The notes: generated by a model from the letters alone, not told the origin. A DNA stretch of 64,000 nt from Ornithinibacillus sp. 4-3 (GCF_040958695.1 NZ_CP162599.1:1026001-1090000), one strand, 5' to 3'; positions 1-9,084 are shown, numbered from the stretch's first letter. Program-made: numbers and translations.

Positions 1-1060
1 ATCGTCCTTCGCTAATTCCGTTTATTTTCATTAATTCGTCTAAGCTTTTATAAGGTCTAGATTCAATTATAGCTTCTGCTCTTCCTTCACCAATATGAAT
101 AATTTCTTGTAATTGTTTAGGGCTTGCTTGATTAATATCAATACATATTTCTTCTTTAGGTTTTGTCTCTGGCTTTTTATTTACATTTGCTTTTGTTTCT
201 ATTGTGTCTATTGCATATTCTTTTCCATCCGTAGAGACGATAATTGTTCCATCCATATCTGTTCCATATAAAATAATTCCAGCTTCGTGAATTTGCTGAA
301 TGACTTCCATATGTGGATGTCCATAGGAATTATCTTGACCAGCACTATAAATAGCTACCTCTGGATCAACAACCTTAAGAAAATCTGGTGATGTAGATGT
401 GTTAGAGCCATGATGCCCTAGATGCAGGAAATTTGCTTTTACCGTTTTATTATTGTCTATCATCATTAGTTCTTGCTTTTTATAAGCATCACCTGTGAAC
501 AAGAAGGAAATCTCTCCATAAGTAAAGCGAACAGAAATGGAATCCTCATTTAATCCACCTGTTAATTCTGTCGGATGTAATACTTCTATTTCCATTGGAC
601 CAATTTGAAATGCTTCACCTGCGCGTGGCTCATAATAATCAGTATCGCTTTCTGTAACTGCTTCTAATGAATTAATAAAAACTCCTGATTCTACTGTGTT
701 TCCAGACATCCAAACCTCTCCAACATCAAATGCTTCCATAATACCTGGGAGCTGACCAATATGATCGGCATGTGGATGACTTATAATTACTAAATCAATC
801 AACTCTATTTGTTGATTTTGCAAATAAGTAACAACATCATTTTTATTCCAATCACCAGCATCATAAAGAATATGATAATATGTATCCTCATGTTTATATT
901 GGAAAAGTGTTGCATCTGCTTGTCCAGCATCAATGTAATGCACCGTTAAATCAGTAGTTAATTCAATTTGCTTATTTTCTTCATTTGCAGGAAATATTGT
1001 ATTCATATTCCCGCATCCTACTAGTAAGAGAATAAGTAGGAAAAAAAAGAATTTTTTCAT
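1..1060 (-). CDS. ComEC-type metallo-beta-lactamase-fold lipoprotein with HhH tail (partial)
   Basis: The reading frame runs open from an ATG whose first base is 1060 to the left edge, so the C-terminus is missing. AGGAG lies upstream of the start. The N-terminus is a lipoprotein signal with Cys at about residue 16 (LVGC). The body is a metallo-beta-lactamase fold with HPHADH at about residues 95-100, a later LGHHGS and a TGD element, as in the hydrolase domain of ComEC/Rec2. A low-complexity Lys/Glu linker then leads to a helix-hairpin-helix segment (DINQASPKQL...IHIGEGRAEAI), as in ComEA. The protein should sit outside the membrane. By family it could be a nuclease or nucleotide phosphodiesterase acting on extracellular DNA; the substrate is inferred. 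Divergent from the next gene. Confidence 0.8.
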   Translation of the reverse strand, partial: MKKFFFFLLILLLVGCGNMNTIFPANEENKQIELTTDLTVHYIDAGQADATLFQYKHEDTYYHILYDAGDWNKNDVVTYLQNQQIELIDLVIISHPHADHIGQLPGIMEAFDVGEVWMSGNTVESGVFINSLEAVTESDTDYYEPRAGEAFQIGPMEIEVLHPTELTGGLNEDSISVRFTYGEISFLFTGDAYKKQELMMIDNNKTVKANFLHLGHHGSNTSTSPDFLKVVDPEVAIYSAGQDNSYGHPHMEVIQQIHEAGIILYGTDMDGTIIVSTDGKEYAIDTIETKANVNKKPETKPKEEICIDINQASPKQLQEIIHIGEGRAEAIIESRPYKSLDELMKINGISEGR

Positions 1061-1249
1061 ATGTATGCTTCTCCTATCTGTTTTTGTTCCATTCTTAGCC
1101 TATCAAAATATCAATCGTTTGACGAGTAAATTCTAGAACAAATGTTTGCAAGCTAAATAGTCTTGTGACTCATCTTGTTTGGTAGCTAATCAAGCTTGCT
1201 TTTGTTATACTTTTAGCTGATAATCACCAGGAAGAGAGGAGGCTTGAAA

Positions 1250-2461
1250 ATGGGTTTAGAAGAAGCTAAACAAGAACAGAATCGTTTATATAACATCATG
1301 ATTATAATAGGAATTGTCTTCGTATCATTTAACTTACGTCCTGGAATAACATCTGTTGGACCTCTTTTCGGGATGATTCGAGAAGATTTAAGTCTGGCCA
1401 GCTGGGGTGCAGGTTTATTAACAAGTTTACCATTATTAGCGTTTGCACTTATTTCACCAATTGCACCAACACTTGGAAGACGATTATCTAATGAAAGAGC
1501 AATTTTAGTTGGTTTATTCTTTTTAGTAATTGGAATCGGTGTCCGTTCTATATCTTGGATCGTTTTTTTGTTTTTTGGAACTTTTTTAGTAGGGTTAGGA
1601 ATTGCTATTTGTAATGTACTTCTTCCTGGTTTCATTAAAGAAAAATATCCACTGAAGGTAGCATTGATGACAGGTGTATATTCTACTATGATGTCTGTTT
1701 TTGCCGCATCAGCTTCTGGTTTAAGTATTCCATTTGCAGTAGATTTCCAGATGGGGTGGCAAGTAGCATTACTTGTTTGGGGCTTACCGGCAATTATTGC
1801 AATTGTTGTATGGATTTATTTGGACAAGCATAAAAAGAGTAAAGAAAAAGTAGAGATGCGCTATATCACTCCAAGTTCAAAAGGGGGGATGTGGAAATCT
1901 CCACTAGCATGGCAAATTGCCTTATTTATGGGATTACAATCCACCATGTTCTATGTAACTATCTCTTGGTTACCAGAAATCCTAACAGATTATGGAGTGA
2001 GTTTAGTTACAGCTGGTTGGTTTGTATCTCTTGCACAATTTATCGGCTTACCAGCTAGTTTCATTGTACCAATTATTGCGGGGAAATTTGCCTCTCAACG
2101 ATTGCTTGTAACTGTTTTAAGTATCATGATGATTTCAGGTTTCACTGGATTATGGCTAGGTAGTTCTACTTGGATGCTAATTATTTGTATTACTTTGATT
2201 GGAATATCTCTAAGTGGAAATTTTGCATTAGCATTAACTTTTCTTGGTTTACGAGCAAGAACTTCGACAGATGCTGCTGAGTTATCAGGGATGGCACAAT
2301 CTATTGGTTATCTTTTAGCGGCAGTTGGTCCATTTGCGATCGGTTTATTATTTGATATCACACAGACATGGGAGATTCCGCTTATTGTTTTAATTTGTAA
2401 TGTTGGTGTGATGTATATATTTGGTTTATTTGCCGGTCGGAATAAATATGTATTGGATTAA
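1250..2461 (+). CDS. MFS transporter, CynX/NimT (cyanate/nitroimidazole) type
   Basis: About 403 residues with roughly 12 hydrophobic segments. The N-terminal FNLRPGITSVGPL motif is typical of the CynX/NimT branch of the major facilitator superfamily. Members of that branch move small anions or drugs across the cytoplasmic membrane; the substrate cannot be read from sequence. An in-frame TTG lies at 1244, but the GAGAGGAGG ribosome site ends at 1242, which suits the ATG at 1250 better. The gene stands alone, divergent from the metallo-hydrolase upstream, and is followed by a weak 7-bp hairpin near 2489-2516. Confidence 0.85.
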   Translation: MGLEEAKQEQNRLYNIMIIIGIVFVSFNLRPGITSVGPLFGMIREDLSLASWGAGLLTSLPLLAFALISPIAPTLGRRLSNERAILVGLFFLVIGIGVRSISWIVFLFFGTFLVGLGIAICNVLLPGFIKEKYPLKVALMTGVYSTMMSVFAASASGLSIPFAVDFQMGWQVALLVWGLPAIIAIVVWIYLDKHKKSKEKVEMRYITPSSKGGMWKSPLAWQIALFMGLQSTMFYVTISWLPEILTDYGVSLVTAGWFVSLAQFIGLPASFIVPIIAGKFASQRLLVTVLSIMMISGFTGLWLGSSTWMLIICITLIGISLSGNFALALTFLGLRARTSTDAAELSGMAQSIGYLLAAVGPFAIGLLFDITQTWEIPLIVLICNVGVMYIFGLFAGRNKYVLD

Positions 2462-2561
2462 TCAGTGACATTATCTATACATACACGCAATTTGGGGATG
2501 CCGGAATTCCAAATTATACACTTTCTGTAAAACATTGTATGATATGAAGGAGTTGAGATAT

Positions 2562-3056
2562 TTGAAAAACCATCCAAAAATTGAGGTGCCAGCAACGAAG
2601 ATGGAGAAGATCCTCCATTTATTATCATTATTGCTTATTATTGGTTCCTTTATTTATGTAAGTGTGTCCTTTAGTTCTTTGCCTGACGAAGTGCCCGTTC
2701 ATTTCAACATAAATGGGGAGCCAGATAGCTGGGGAAATAAAGCAACGATTTTAATCATGCCTATTATTTCTGTCTTTATTTTCTTACCAATGTATTTTCT
2801 TAGTAAGGCACCACATACCTTTAATTACATGGTTAAGGTCACAGAGGAAAATGCTCCACGCATTTATCCCATTGCTCGCTTAATGATGGCAGTTATCAAT
2901 TTTTTTGCGATGGTGTTATTTGCTTATATTGCCTGGGATATGGTGCAAGCAGCGCATGGTATAAATTATAGTGGGATTTGGCTGTTCATTATTACATTGG
3001 GTCTACCACTTTTAATTATTATATTTTTTGGATTGTGGATGAATAAAGTAAAATAA
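2562..3056 (+). CDS. DUF1648-domain membrane protein
   Basis: About 164 residues with four predicted membrane spans. The segment after the first span (LPDEVPVHFNINGEPDSWG) is the DUF1648 signature, which is also found in the SdpI immunity and signalling family. Here only the DUF1648 part plus extra spans is present, so an SdpI role is not supported. The frame is open further upstream to a TTG at 2535, but AAGGAG at 2547-2552 fixes the TTG at 2562 as the likely start (MKNHPKIEVP). It lies between two transporter genes in the same direction. Function unknown. Confidence 0.75.
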   Translation: MKNHPKIEVPATKMEKILHLLSLLLIIGSFIYVSVSFSSLPDEVPVHFNINGEPDSWGNKATILIMPIISVFIFLPMYFLSKAPHTFNYMVKVTEENAPRIYPIARLMMAVINFFAMVLFAYIAWDMVQAAHGINYSGIWLFIITLGLPLLIIIFFGLWMNKVK

Positions 3057-3080
3057 TATGAGCATATGCATTTTCATAAT

Positions 3081-3139
3081 GAACATCTATGTAAAAACAT
3101 CATTTAAATGAAGAATTAAGCCTTTAAACATAGGTGTTC
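3081..3139. repeat. 12-bp inverted repeat between DUF1648 gene and MFS gene
   Basis: GAACATCTATGT at 3081-3092 pairs with ACATAGGTGTTC at 3128-3139, with one G-T wobble. The 35-base loop contains the palindrome CATTTAAATG (3101-3110). No T-run follows, so it is not an ordinary terminator. It may be an operator or a leader structure for the transporter at 3186. Confidence 0.4.
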
Positions 3140-3185
3140 ACATAGAAGAACTCCTCACTAAGGCAAAGATTGATAGTAAAGTGAG

Positions 3186-4373
3186 ATGAGAGCCATGCCC
3201 AAAAATATTTGGATATTAGTAACTGCAATGGTAGTAAATACAACAGGAGCTTCTTTCTTATGGCCGTTGATTACGATTTATATGCATAATCATTTAGGAA
3301 AAAGCTTGGCATTTGCTGGATTGATTTTAATGTTTAGTAATGCTGCATCGATTGTTGGTAATTTAATTGGTGGTACACTTTTTGATAAATACAGCGCTTA
3401 TAAAACATTGTTATATGGAGCGGGAATTGTCCTTTCTGCATCTACAGTTCTAATATTTTATAATGACATTCTTCCATTTGCATTATGTTTAATTTTTATT
3501 AATTTTGGCTCAGGAATCACTTGGCCTATTATGTTTGCTTTAGCAGGCTCAGTATGGCCAGAAGGAGGCAGACGCTCTTTTAACGCGTTATATGTTGGGA
3601 ATAATTTAGGAGTAGCACTAGGTGCAACCTTTGGCGGCTTGATTGCGAGTATTTCCTTCCAATATATTTTTATAGCAAATGTATTGTTTTTTATTGCTTT
3701 CCTAGGAATTGTTATTTTTACATTTAAAGTAATGGATCAAAAGAGTGATCCACAAATGAATACAAATGTAATTGAACAACGAAGTAAGATTGAAGAACGC
3801 GCACCATTTATTGCTTTGTTAATTTTATGTATTGGCTTCTTTGTTGTTACAATGACTTATGCACAATGGGGTTCAACAATTGCCGCATATACACAGGATA
3901 TAGGAATTCCGTTAGAGCAATACAGTATACTATGGGCTATCAATGGATTTTTAATTGTAGTTGGGCAACCACTAATTAAGTGGATAACGAATGTAGTAAA
4001 ATCAGAGAAGGTTCATCTATATATAGGACATTCGATCTTTATTTTGTCTGTATTAGTTGCTCTATTCGCAAAAGATTTTACGATGTTTGCTGTGGCAATG
4101 ATTATTATTACAATTGGTGAAATGCTGATTTGGCCGGCTATTCCTGCTTTAGCTTATCGATTAGCACCAAAAGGGAAAATTGGCTTTTATCAAGGCATCG
4201 TAAATAGTGTAGGAGCAGCTGGAAGGATGACTGGTCCATTACTTGGAGGTTTCATCGTTGATTATTTCAACATCCAATTATTATTCTATATCCTTGTTGG
4301 AATCCTATTTCTTCCTTTCATTACTACAGCTATTTTTGATCGCGGTTTGAAAAAGGAAAATCAAGTTGGATAA
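3186..4373 (+). CDS. MFS transporter (DHA1-like multidrug type)
   Basis: About 395 residues with 12 hydrophobic segments. The loop between spans 2 and 3 has the MFS pattern (GGTLFDKYSAYKTLL), and GRMTGPLLGG lies near the C-terminal half. This is most like DHA1-type drug:proton antiporters of Bacillaceae; the substrate is unknown. Two in-frame ATGs (3186 and 3195) are possible starts. The ribosome site is weak, so the start is uncertain. A 12-bp inverted repeat precedes it and a terminator-like hairpin with a T-run follows. Confidence 0.8.
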   Translation: MRAMPKNIWILVTAMVVNTTGASFLWPLITIYMHNHLGKSLAFAGLILMFSNAASIVGNLIGGTLFDKYSAYKTLLYGAGIVLSASTVLIFYNDILPFALCLIFINFGSGITWPIMFALAGSVWPEGGRRSFNALYVGNNLGVALGATFGGLIASISFQYIFIANVLFFIAFLGIVIFTFKVMDQKSDPQMNTNVIEQRSKIEERAPFIALLILCIGFFVVTMTYAQWGSTIAAYTQDIGIPLEQYSILWAINGFLIVVGQPLIKWITNVVKSEKVHLYIGHSIFILSVLVALFAKDFTMFAVAMIIITIGEMLIWPAIPALAYRLAPKGKIGFYQGIVNSVGAAGRMTGPLLGGFIVDYFNIQLLFYILVGILFLPFITTAIFDRGLKKENQVG

Positions 4374-4408
4374 AATGAGTGAGCTTTATCTATAAAAATC
4401 AATTAATG

Positions 4409-4471
4409 AACTAAGCGTTTATTTTACACTTGCGTTTCAGCAGTGGGGGATATGTGCTTAGTTATTTTTTT
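4409..4471 (+). terminator. Rho-independent terminator after MFS gene
   Basis: AACTAAGC (4409-4416) pairs with GCTTAGTT (4456-4463), followed by a seven-T run. The loop contains a smaller CACT/AGTG hairpin. Confidence 0.6.
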
Positions 4472-4594
4472 GCGGGAGATAAGAAAGGTATGAAAAATGT
4501 TTGTTTCAGAATGGAAAGTAGGCGCTATTGCGAATCACCAAATGCTTTTCCTTTTCATAAATTAAGGTAACGATGTGACAAAGGATGTGTATGC

Positions 4595-5626
4595 TTGAAG
4601 AAAAAAATTTATTATTATGTAACGGGAAATACTGCAGAAGGTTTTATAAATCATTTAGCTTCAAATGTAAAAGATATTACTAAGGTGATTATTATTTCTC
4701 ACCCATCCGCAGGTGTAAAAACAGCATGGTTAAAAAAATTGATTAATATATATCAAGAAGAATATTCACTGGAAATATTGCGTAGTGATTTAGGGAACCC
4801 ATTTATAGATGGAATCATTATTCGAGATTGTTCTTTAGCAATTATTTCTGATCGAATTGACTGCTTGCCTGCAGATAGAAAGCATATTTTTAAAATAGAA
4901 GAAGATGTAAGTGTAAATGAAAAGGTATATGAGACAATGAACGAGCTGTATGAAGAAGCATATCAAAGCTTTTCTAGAGGTTTACGTGTGCATGATGATT
5001 TAGAGGCTATTTATATTCAGGAAATGGATGTAGTAAAAGGGAATGCGTTAATTACACAATTTATTGAACAGTATATTCCAAAAACAAAAGAAAAAGAGGC
5101 TATTATAGATACACCAAAAAGATTTTTTGGTACAACAACTGGAGATGGAATGGTTACTGACGTTCCAAATTTAATAGAAGGAATTCCGAATGTTTTTCAT
5201 ATAAAAGGAAGAGCAGGGACAGGAAAGTCATATTTTATGCGTAAAATAATGGATGCTTGTTTAAAAAATGGAATTCCTGTAGAAGAATATCGCTGTAGCT
5301 TTGATCCAAATAGTGTAGATATGATTCGTATTCCAGAGCTTCAATTATGTATGTTAGATAGTACAGATCCTCATGCATTTGAGCCTAAGCGTACTGGGGA
5401 ACATATTATTGATTTATACACAGAAATGATTACACCTGGTACAGATGAAAAGTATGAAGAAGAAATTACTATAGTAACAAAAGAGTATAAGGATTATATG
5501 CTTCAAGGAGTGGAGCTAATCAAACAAGCTTGTGCATATTATCGAAGTTTTGAAAAAGAATATAATTATGATGATACAGTTAATGAATCAGATTTTCAGA
5601 AATTGCTTGCTTTGATTAAAGGGTAA
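4595..5626 (+). CDS. Two-lobed P-loop ATPase (PRK06851-like)
   Basis: 343 residues. It starts at TTG with AAGGA nine bases upstream. The second half carries a clear Walker A, GRAGTGKS, at about residues 205-212. The first half has the same layout (GNTAEGF near residue 11, then a beta strand), but its P-loop position reads HPSAGVKTAW at about 36-45, so the first nucleotide site looks degenerate. This matches my memory of a conserved Bacillus ATPase family of unknown role. The gene has no obvious operon partner. Confidence 0.7.
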   Translation: MKKKIYYYVTGNTAEGFINHLASNVKDITKVIIISHPSAGVKTAWLKKLINIYQEEYSLEILRSDLGNPFIDGIIIRDCSLAIISDRIDCLPADRKHIFKIEEDVSVNEKVYETMNELYEEAYQSFSRGLRVHDDLEAIYIQEMDVVKGNALITQFIEQYIPKTKEKEAIIDTPKRFFGTTTGDGMVTDVPNLIEGIPNVFHIKGRAGTGKSYFMRKIMDACLKNGIPVEEYRCSFDPNSVDMIRIPELQLCMLDSTDPHAFEPKRTGEHIIDLYTEMITPGTDEKYEEEITIVTKEYKDYMLQGVELIKQACAYYRSFEKEYNYDDTVNESDFQKLLALIKG

Positions 5627-5802
5627 TTAGCTATCCAGATAAATAAGAGCTAAACGATGAGTGAGGTTACTTGCACATAAAGATATTTCATTGTAAAATA
5701 ATATTAATTGACAGAATATTAAAAATGAATGTTTTATAAATGGAAATAAGGGTATGTTATTTTTAATTAGGTGAAGAACAATAGCGTTTGGAGGTGCTGA
5801 GA

Positions 5803-6255
5803 ATGGTAACGGTAAAGTTATTAAAGCCTTATTATATTAAATCAGATGCTCAATATGTTCGTATTAAATTAGCCTATCAATATTTTTCATTACTTATAAA
5901 TGACCAATTATATCATTTCGTACCAATTGAATCGAATGAAATTAAGATCGATCGAAGAACAAAACAGATTGTAAATACAAATGCAAACTTCGCATTTCAG
6001 AAAGGAAAAGACATTATAAGCATTAGAATGTCTGAGTTAGTTTCGTTGCCAGATTTCCTCATACAATTGTTTTTTATCGTTGAAGCGTTCAATCAGAGTA
6101 CAAATTACATGAATGAATCGGAGCTGAAGGAAGAAAGTAAAATACTTATTCGAGAATTAGAACAGATGAACTTAAAAAATTTAATTGATAAGTCTTTAGA
6201 TAACCGTGATGAGGAATTATTTTATGAATTAACTAGCAAATTAGATACTGTTTAG
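5803..6255 (+). CDS. IDEAL-domain protein
   Basis: About 150 residues. The C-terminus (LIDKSLDNRDEELFYELTSK) fits the IDEAL domain, a short helical segment found in several Bacillaceae proteins. The N-terminal ~100 residues are a small basic beta-rich region that I cannot place. The frame is open from a TTG at 5788, but GGAGGTG at 5790-5796 sits six bases before the ATG at 5803, which is taken as the start. It faces the penicillin-binding protein gene across a shared bidirectional terminator. Function unknown. Confidence 0.7.
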   Translation: MVTVKLLKPYYIKSDAQYVRIKLAYQYFSLLINDQLYHFVPIESNEIKIDRRTKQIVNTNANFAFQKGKDIISIRMSELVSLPDFLIQLFFIVEAFNQSTNYMNESELKEESKILIRELEQMNLKNLIDKSLDNRDEELFYELTSKLDTV

Positions 6256-6277
6256 TGTAATGGAAGCAGCTTAGACA

Positions 6278-6320
6278 AAAAAATAAGGAATTCAGTGAAA
6301 AACTGAATTCCTTATTTTTT
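6278..6320. terminator. Bidirectional terminator between IDEAL gene and pbp gene
   Basis: A perfect 18-bp inverted repeat (arms 6278-6295 and 6303-6320) has a 7-base loop. It has an A-run on one side and a T-run on the other, so it can serve both convergent genes. Confidence 0.85.
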
Positions 6321-6346
6321 ATATTTTTTCGTTCTTAAAATTCGTA

Positions 6347-8365
6347 TCAAGGTGTGACATCTTGTAAAATTTCGGCAACTTTTTTAGCAGTATAGCTACT
6401 TGCTCCTTTATCTTGAACACTTTCAATCACCATTGCAATGATTAAATTCTGCTTTTCTGTAGGATACCCAACAAACCAACCATTTTCACTACCTGTTGAG
6501 TCAGCTGTAAGCTTTAATTCAGCGGTTCCTGTCTTTCCAGAAATAGGGAAATCAGGAATATTAGCTGCTGATGCTGTTCCTTCTGTAACAATTCCACGCA
6601 ATATATCTTGCATCATTTCAGCTTCTTCAGCAGTTACTAAATCTTTATGCCAAATTTGTCCAATATCTTCTGATGTAAGCAGTACTGGTTTTAGCATATT
6701 CCCTTCATTTAAAAATGCTGTGTAGGCAAGAGCTAAATGAAGAGCGCTCATTTCTATTTCAGCTTGACCATAGCTAGAGTTCGCTAACTGTACTTCATCT
6801 TCTAGCTTACCTGTTGTAGAAATAGTTGATTTTTGAAAAGGATATTCAAACGGAAACTCTTCCTCTAAACCAAATTGTTTGAGACCCGTTTCAAATGCCT
6901 TTGCACCAGTGCGTATTGCTTGCATAGCAAAATAAATATTATCTGAACGGTATAGGGCTTCTCTTAAATCTACAGGCCTACCAGTAGCAGAGACACGTTT
7001 TATGGTGTAATCTCCCCAGCCTTCTTTCCCCCAACGTAAACCTTCAATCGTTAATCCTTCCGTTGGATCAAGGGAGCCATCCTTTAACCCAATAGAAGCA
7101 GAGATTGGTTTAATTACTGAACCAGGAGCATAAGTTGAAGAAAAACGATTAATTAAAGGCAGTTGCGGATCATCTTGAATCGTTTTCCATTGTTCTGCAG
7201 AGATACCATATGCTAAATCATTTGGATTAAACCCAGGACTACTGACCAGAGCAATCGTTTCTCCTGTTTTAGGATCAACAGCAGCTGCTGTACCTGCATC
7301 TCCTTCTTCTTCATAAGCTTCGTAAATTTTTTCTTGTACATTTGCATCAATGGTTAGAATAATGGTTTCTCCATCTTCTACCGGAATTTCAGCAAGAACA
7401 ATATCTTCTTTACCTTCATCGGAAACAACGATTTTAACACCTTGTTTTCCTTTTAATTTTCGTTCGAAATGACTTTCAAGACCCCGTTTTCCAATTAAGT
7501 CCCCACTGGAATAGGTGCCTTCTTCTTGTTTTTCTAATTCTTCACCAGTAATTGGTCCAACATAACCAACTAAATGTGAGCCAGCTTTTCCTAATGGATA
7601 AATTCTGCCAAGTACTTCTTGACCAGCTACAGAATCAATCTTCCAGAGCTGCTCCAAGAGAGATTCATTTGTTTTAGGTACTTTTTTTAATGGAACAAAT
7701 AAATCGGGTTTTACCCAATCAGCTTCTAGTTTACTTTTAATAGTGTCTGCAGGAATATCTAAGACTTTAGAGACACTTTCAATGATTTGCTCTTTTTGAT
7801 CACCCATTTTTTCTGGAATGATTCCTATTTCATAAATCATGTCATTCATCGCCAATGGCATTTTATTTCGGTCTAGAATTTCTCCACGTTTCGGCTTGGA
7901 GACCTTGATATTAATATTTCCGCCATTTTTGATTTCAGGAAAGATAAGACCAGGATCCCAATTAATATACCAATCCTTTTCATCTTCTCCTTCTAATACA
8001 GCAGTTACTTCATAATTAAATGAAATTGGCCCAGCAAGGCTCTCCATACTTACGGAAATAGGAAAAGTGAATTTTCCATCTTCAGCAGCTTTCTTCAAAT
8101 CATTCTTTTCTAATTCTTTATATGAAACTTCTAGGTTGCTAATATTTAAATCACTATATATTTTTTCATATCGATCAACATATGTTTCACTTGGATATTC
8201 TTCTAAAGCATCTTTAGATAGCATTTGGTACATTTCTGAAAAACGTTCATTATTCCATAAATCAATATATGTACCAATCCGCTCATCCAGTTTATCTCCC
8301 TCATTTGAACAAGCGGAGAGAAAGATAAAACCAATGATAAGGAAAGCGAAAATTCCCTTTCTCAT
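6347..8365 (-). CDS. pbpC: Penicillin-binding protein 3, MecA-type class B transpeptidase
   Basis: 672 residues, near the B. subtilis PbpC length. A lipoprotein signal (FLSAC, Cys at about 19) anchors it outside the membrane. An NTF2-like MecA N-terminal domain follows (residues ~25-145), then the dimerisation domain and the transpeptidase. Catalytic motifs are visible: SVIK with Ser about 416, SDN at about 474, and KTGT with Lys about 611. It should cross-link peptidoglycan, and members of this MecA-like group are often of low beta-lactam affinity (family knowledge). AGGGGG precedes the ATG. Monocistronic, converging on the IDEAL-domain gene. Confidence 0.9.
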   Translation of the reverse strand: MRKGIFAFLIIGFIFLSACSNEGDKLDERIGTYIDLWNNERFSEMYQMLSKDALEEYPSETYVDRYEKIYSDLNISNLEVSYKELEKNDLKKAAEDGKFTFPISVSMESLAGPISFNYEVTAVLEGEDEKDWYINWDPGLIFPEIKNGGNINIKVSKPKRGEILDRNKMPLAMNDMIYEIGIIPEKMGDQKEQIIESVSKVLDIPADTIKSKLEADWVKPDLFVPLKKVPKTNESLLEQLWKIDSVAGQEVLGRIYPLGKAGSHLVGYVGPITGEELEKQEEGTYSSGDLIGKRGLESHFERKLKGKQGVKIVVSDEGKEDIVLAEIPVEDGETIILTIDANVQEKIYEAYEEEGDAGTAAAVDPKTGETIALVSSPGFNPNDLAYGISAEQWKTIQDDPQLPLINRFSSTYAPGSVIKPISASIGLKDGSLDPTEGLTIEGLRWGKEGWGDYTIKRVSATGRPVDLREALYRSDNIYFAMQAIRTGAKAFETGLKQFGLEEEFPFEYPFQKSTISTTGKLEDEVQLANSSYGQAEIEMSALHLALAYTAFLNEGNMLKPVLLTSEDIGQIWHKDLVTAEEAEMMQDILRGIVTEGTASAANIPDFPISGKTGTAELKLTADSTGSENGWFVGYPTEKQNLIIAMVIESVQDKGASSYTAKKVAEILQDVTP

Positions 8366-8472
8366 AAAAACCCCCTCATTTTCTAAATACTCGTATACTT
8401 ACTTTATTATATCATGACTCACATAAAGTGTTGAACTGAAAAAAGCTTGTAGAAAAAAATTCATAATTAGAA

Positions 8473-8679
8473 GTTGTTCAAAAATCCTATTAAAATAATG
8501 TTTTGAATTTTTGAGTTGACCTGCTTTCGTATGGAGAGAAACCTCTTTAAACCTACTGTTTAGCAGCGCATTGTACTTTCGCCGCACATGATGTACCAGT
8601 ATCGGAGCTTCAATAGTACGTTGCCGTGGAGAACTTAACCAATGCTAGTTCTTTTTATCGGGCTTTTTGAATATATACT
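8473..8679. mobile_element. MITE-like repeat element A (diverged)
   Basis: It starts GTTGTTCAAAAATCC and ends GGGCTTTTTGAATATATAC, so the ends are imperfect inverted copies of TTCAAAAA(G/T)CC. The right half (GATGTACCAGT..CGGA.., then CGTTGC.., then CTTAACCAATG) aligns by eye with the same part of element C at 26.1 kb. No convincing target duplication is visible, which suggests an older insertion. No coding capacity. It lies between pbpC and sinI. Confidence 0.6.
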
Positions 8680-8717
8680 ATATCGTAAGAACAAAGTACT
8701 AATACATTTAAATGTGT

Positions 8718-8747
8718 TTCGACAAAGAGTTTCTGATAAATTCTACA
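8718..8747. promoter_or_regulatory. Candidate Spo0A boxes upstream of sinI
   Basis: TTCGACA at 8718-8724 is an exact Spo0A box (reverse of TGTCGAA), and TTCTACA at 8741-8747 matches with one change. In B. subtilis Spo0A~P drives sinI. The boxes lie roughly 55-80 bp before a candidate -10 TATAAT at 8800-8805; no good -35 is seen. Confidence 0.55.
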
Positions 8748-8877
8748 AAACAAGGCTATGGTAGACAAAACTAGTCAATTTATACTTCCTATGTTCTAGT
8801 ATAATAGATTTACATTCAAAATGTAAGCGCTCTATCAAAGCGAATTTGGTCAGGTGATTTGAAGAGGGGAGAATAGG

Positions 8878-9024
8878 ATGAAGTTACCTAAAAAACAAAA
8901 AAGCATAATTTATGATTTAGGTTGGGTGGAATTAATAAAGGAAGCTAAAAATAAAGGATTGACTCCAAAAGAGGTCCGAATATTTTTAAAAAATAGTAGT
9001 GAGTTAATCCGAAACACGAAATAA
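8878..9024 (+). CDS. sinI: SinI-like anti-repressor (48 aa)
   Basis: A small gene starting at ATG 8878, with GAGGGGAGAATAGG just upstream. The product contains GWVELIKEAKNKGLTPKEVR followed by IFLKN, matching the SinI helix (WVELM.EAK....EEIR..L) that binds SinR. SinI disables SinR by forming a heterodimer, which releases biofilm matrix genes. It is followed 60 bases later by sinR. Candidate Spo0A boxes lie upstream. Identification rests on the helix motif plus the neighbour. Confidence 0.8.
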   Translation: MKLPKKQKSIIYDLGWVELIKEAKNKGLTPKEVRIFLKNSSELIRNTK

Positions 9025-9050
9025 TATGCTAGAATCTCCTGTCAAATATA

Positions 9051-9059
9051 TGCTATAAT
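9051..9059 (+). promoter_or_regulatory. Extended -10 promoter for sinR
   Basis: TGCTATAAT is a perfect extended -10 (TGnTATAAT) about 25 bases before the sinR start. This suggests that sinR has its own promoter as well as read-through from sinI, as in B. subtilis. There is no good -35. Confidence 0.55.
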
Positions 9060-9084
9060 TTGATAGGAAAGAGGGTGAATGGAC

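Noticed and set aside
1213..1635. 140-codon minus-strand frame opposite the first MFS gene
   Set aside because: A shadow of a well-supported transporter gene; its composition is biased and it lacks a ribosome site.
8399..8587. Minus-strand open frame of about 62 codons upstream of pbpC
   Set aside because: It lies partly in repeat element A, has no ribosome site and no recognisable protein features.
8821..8836. TGTAAGCGCT as a CcpA (cre) site near sinI
   Set aside because: Only the left half fits; the right half (CTATCA) departs from the consensus at several positions.
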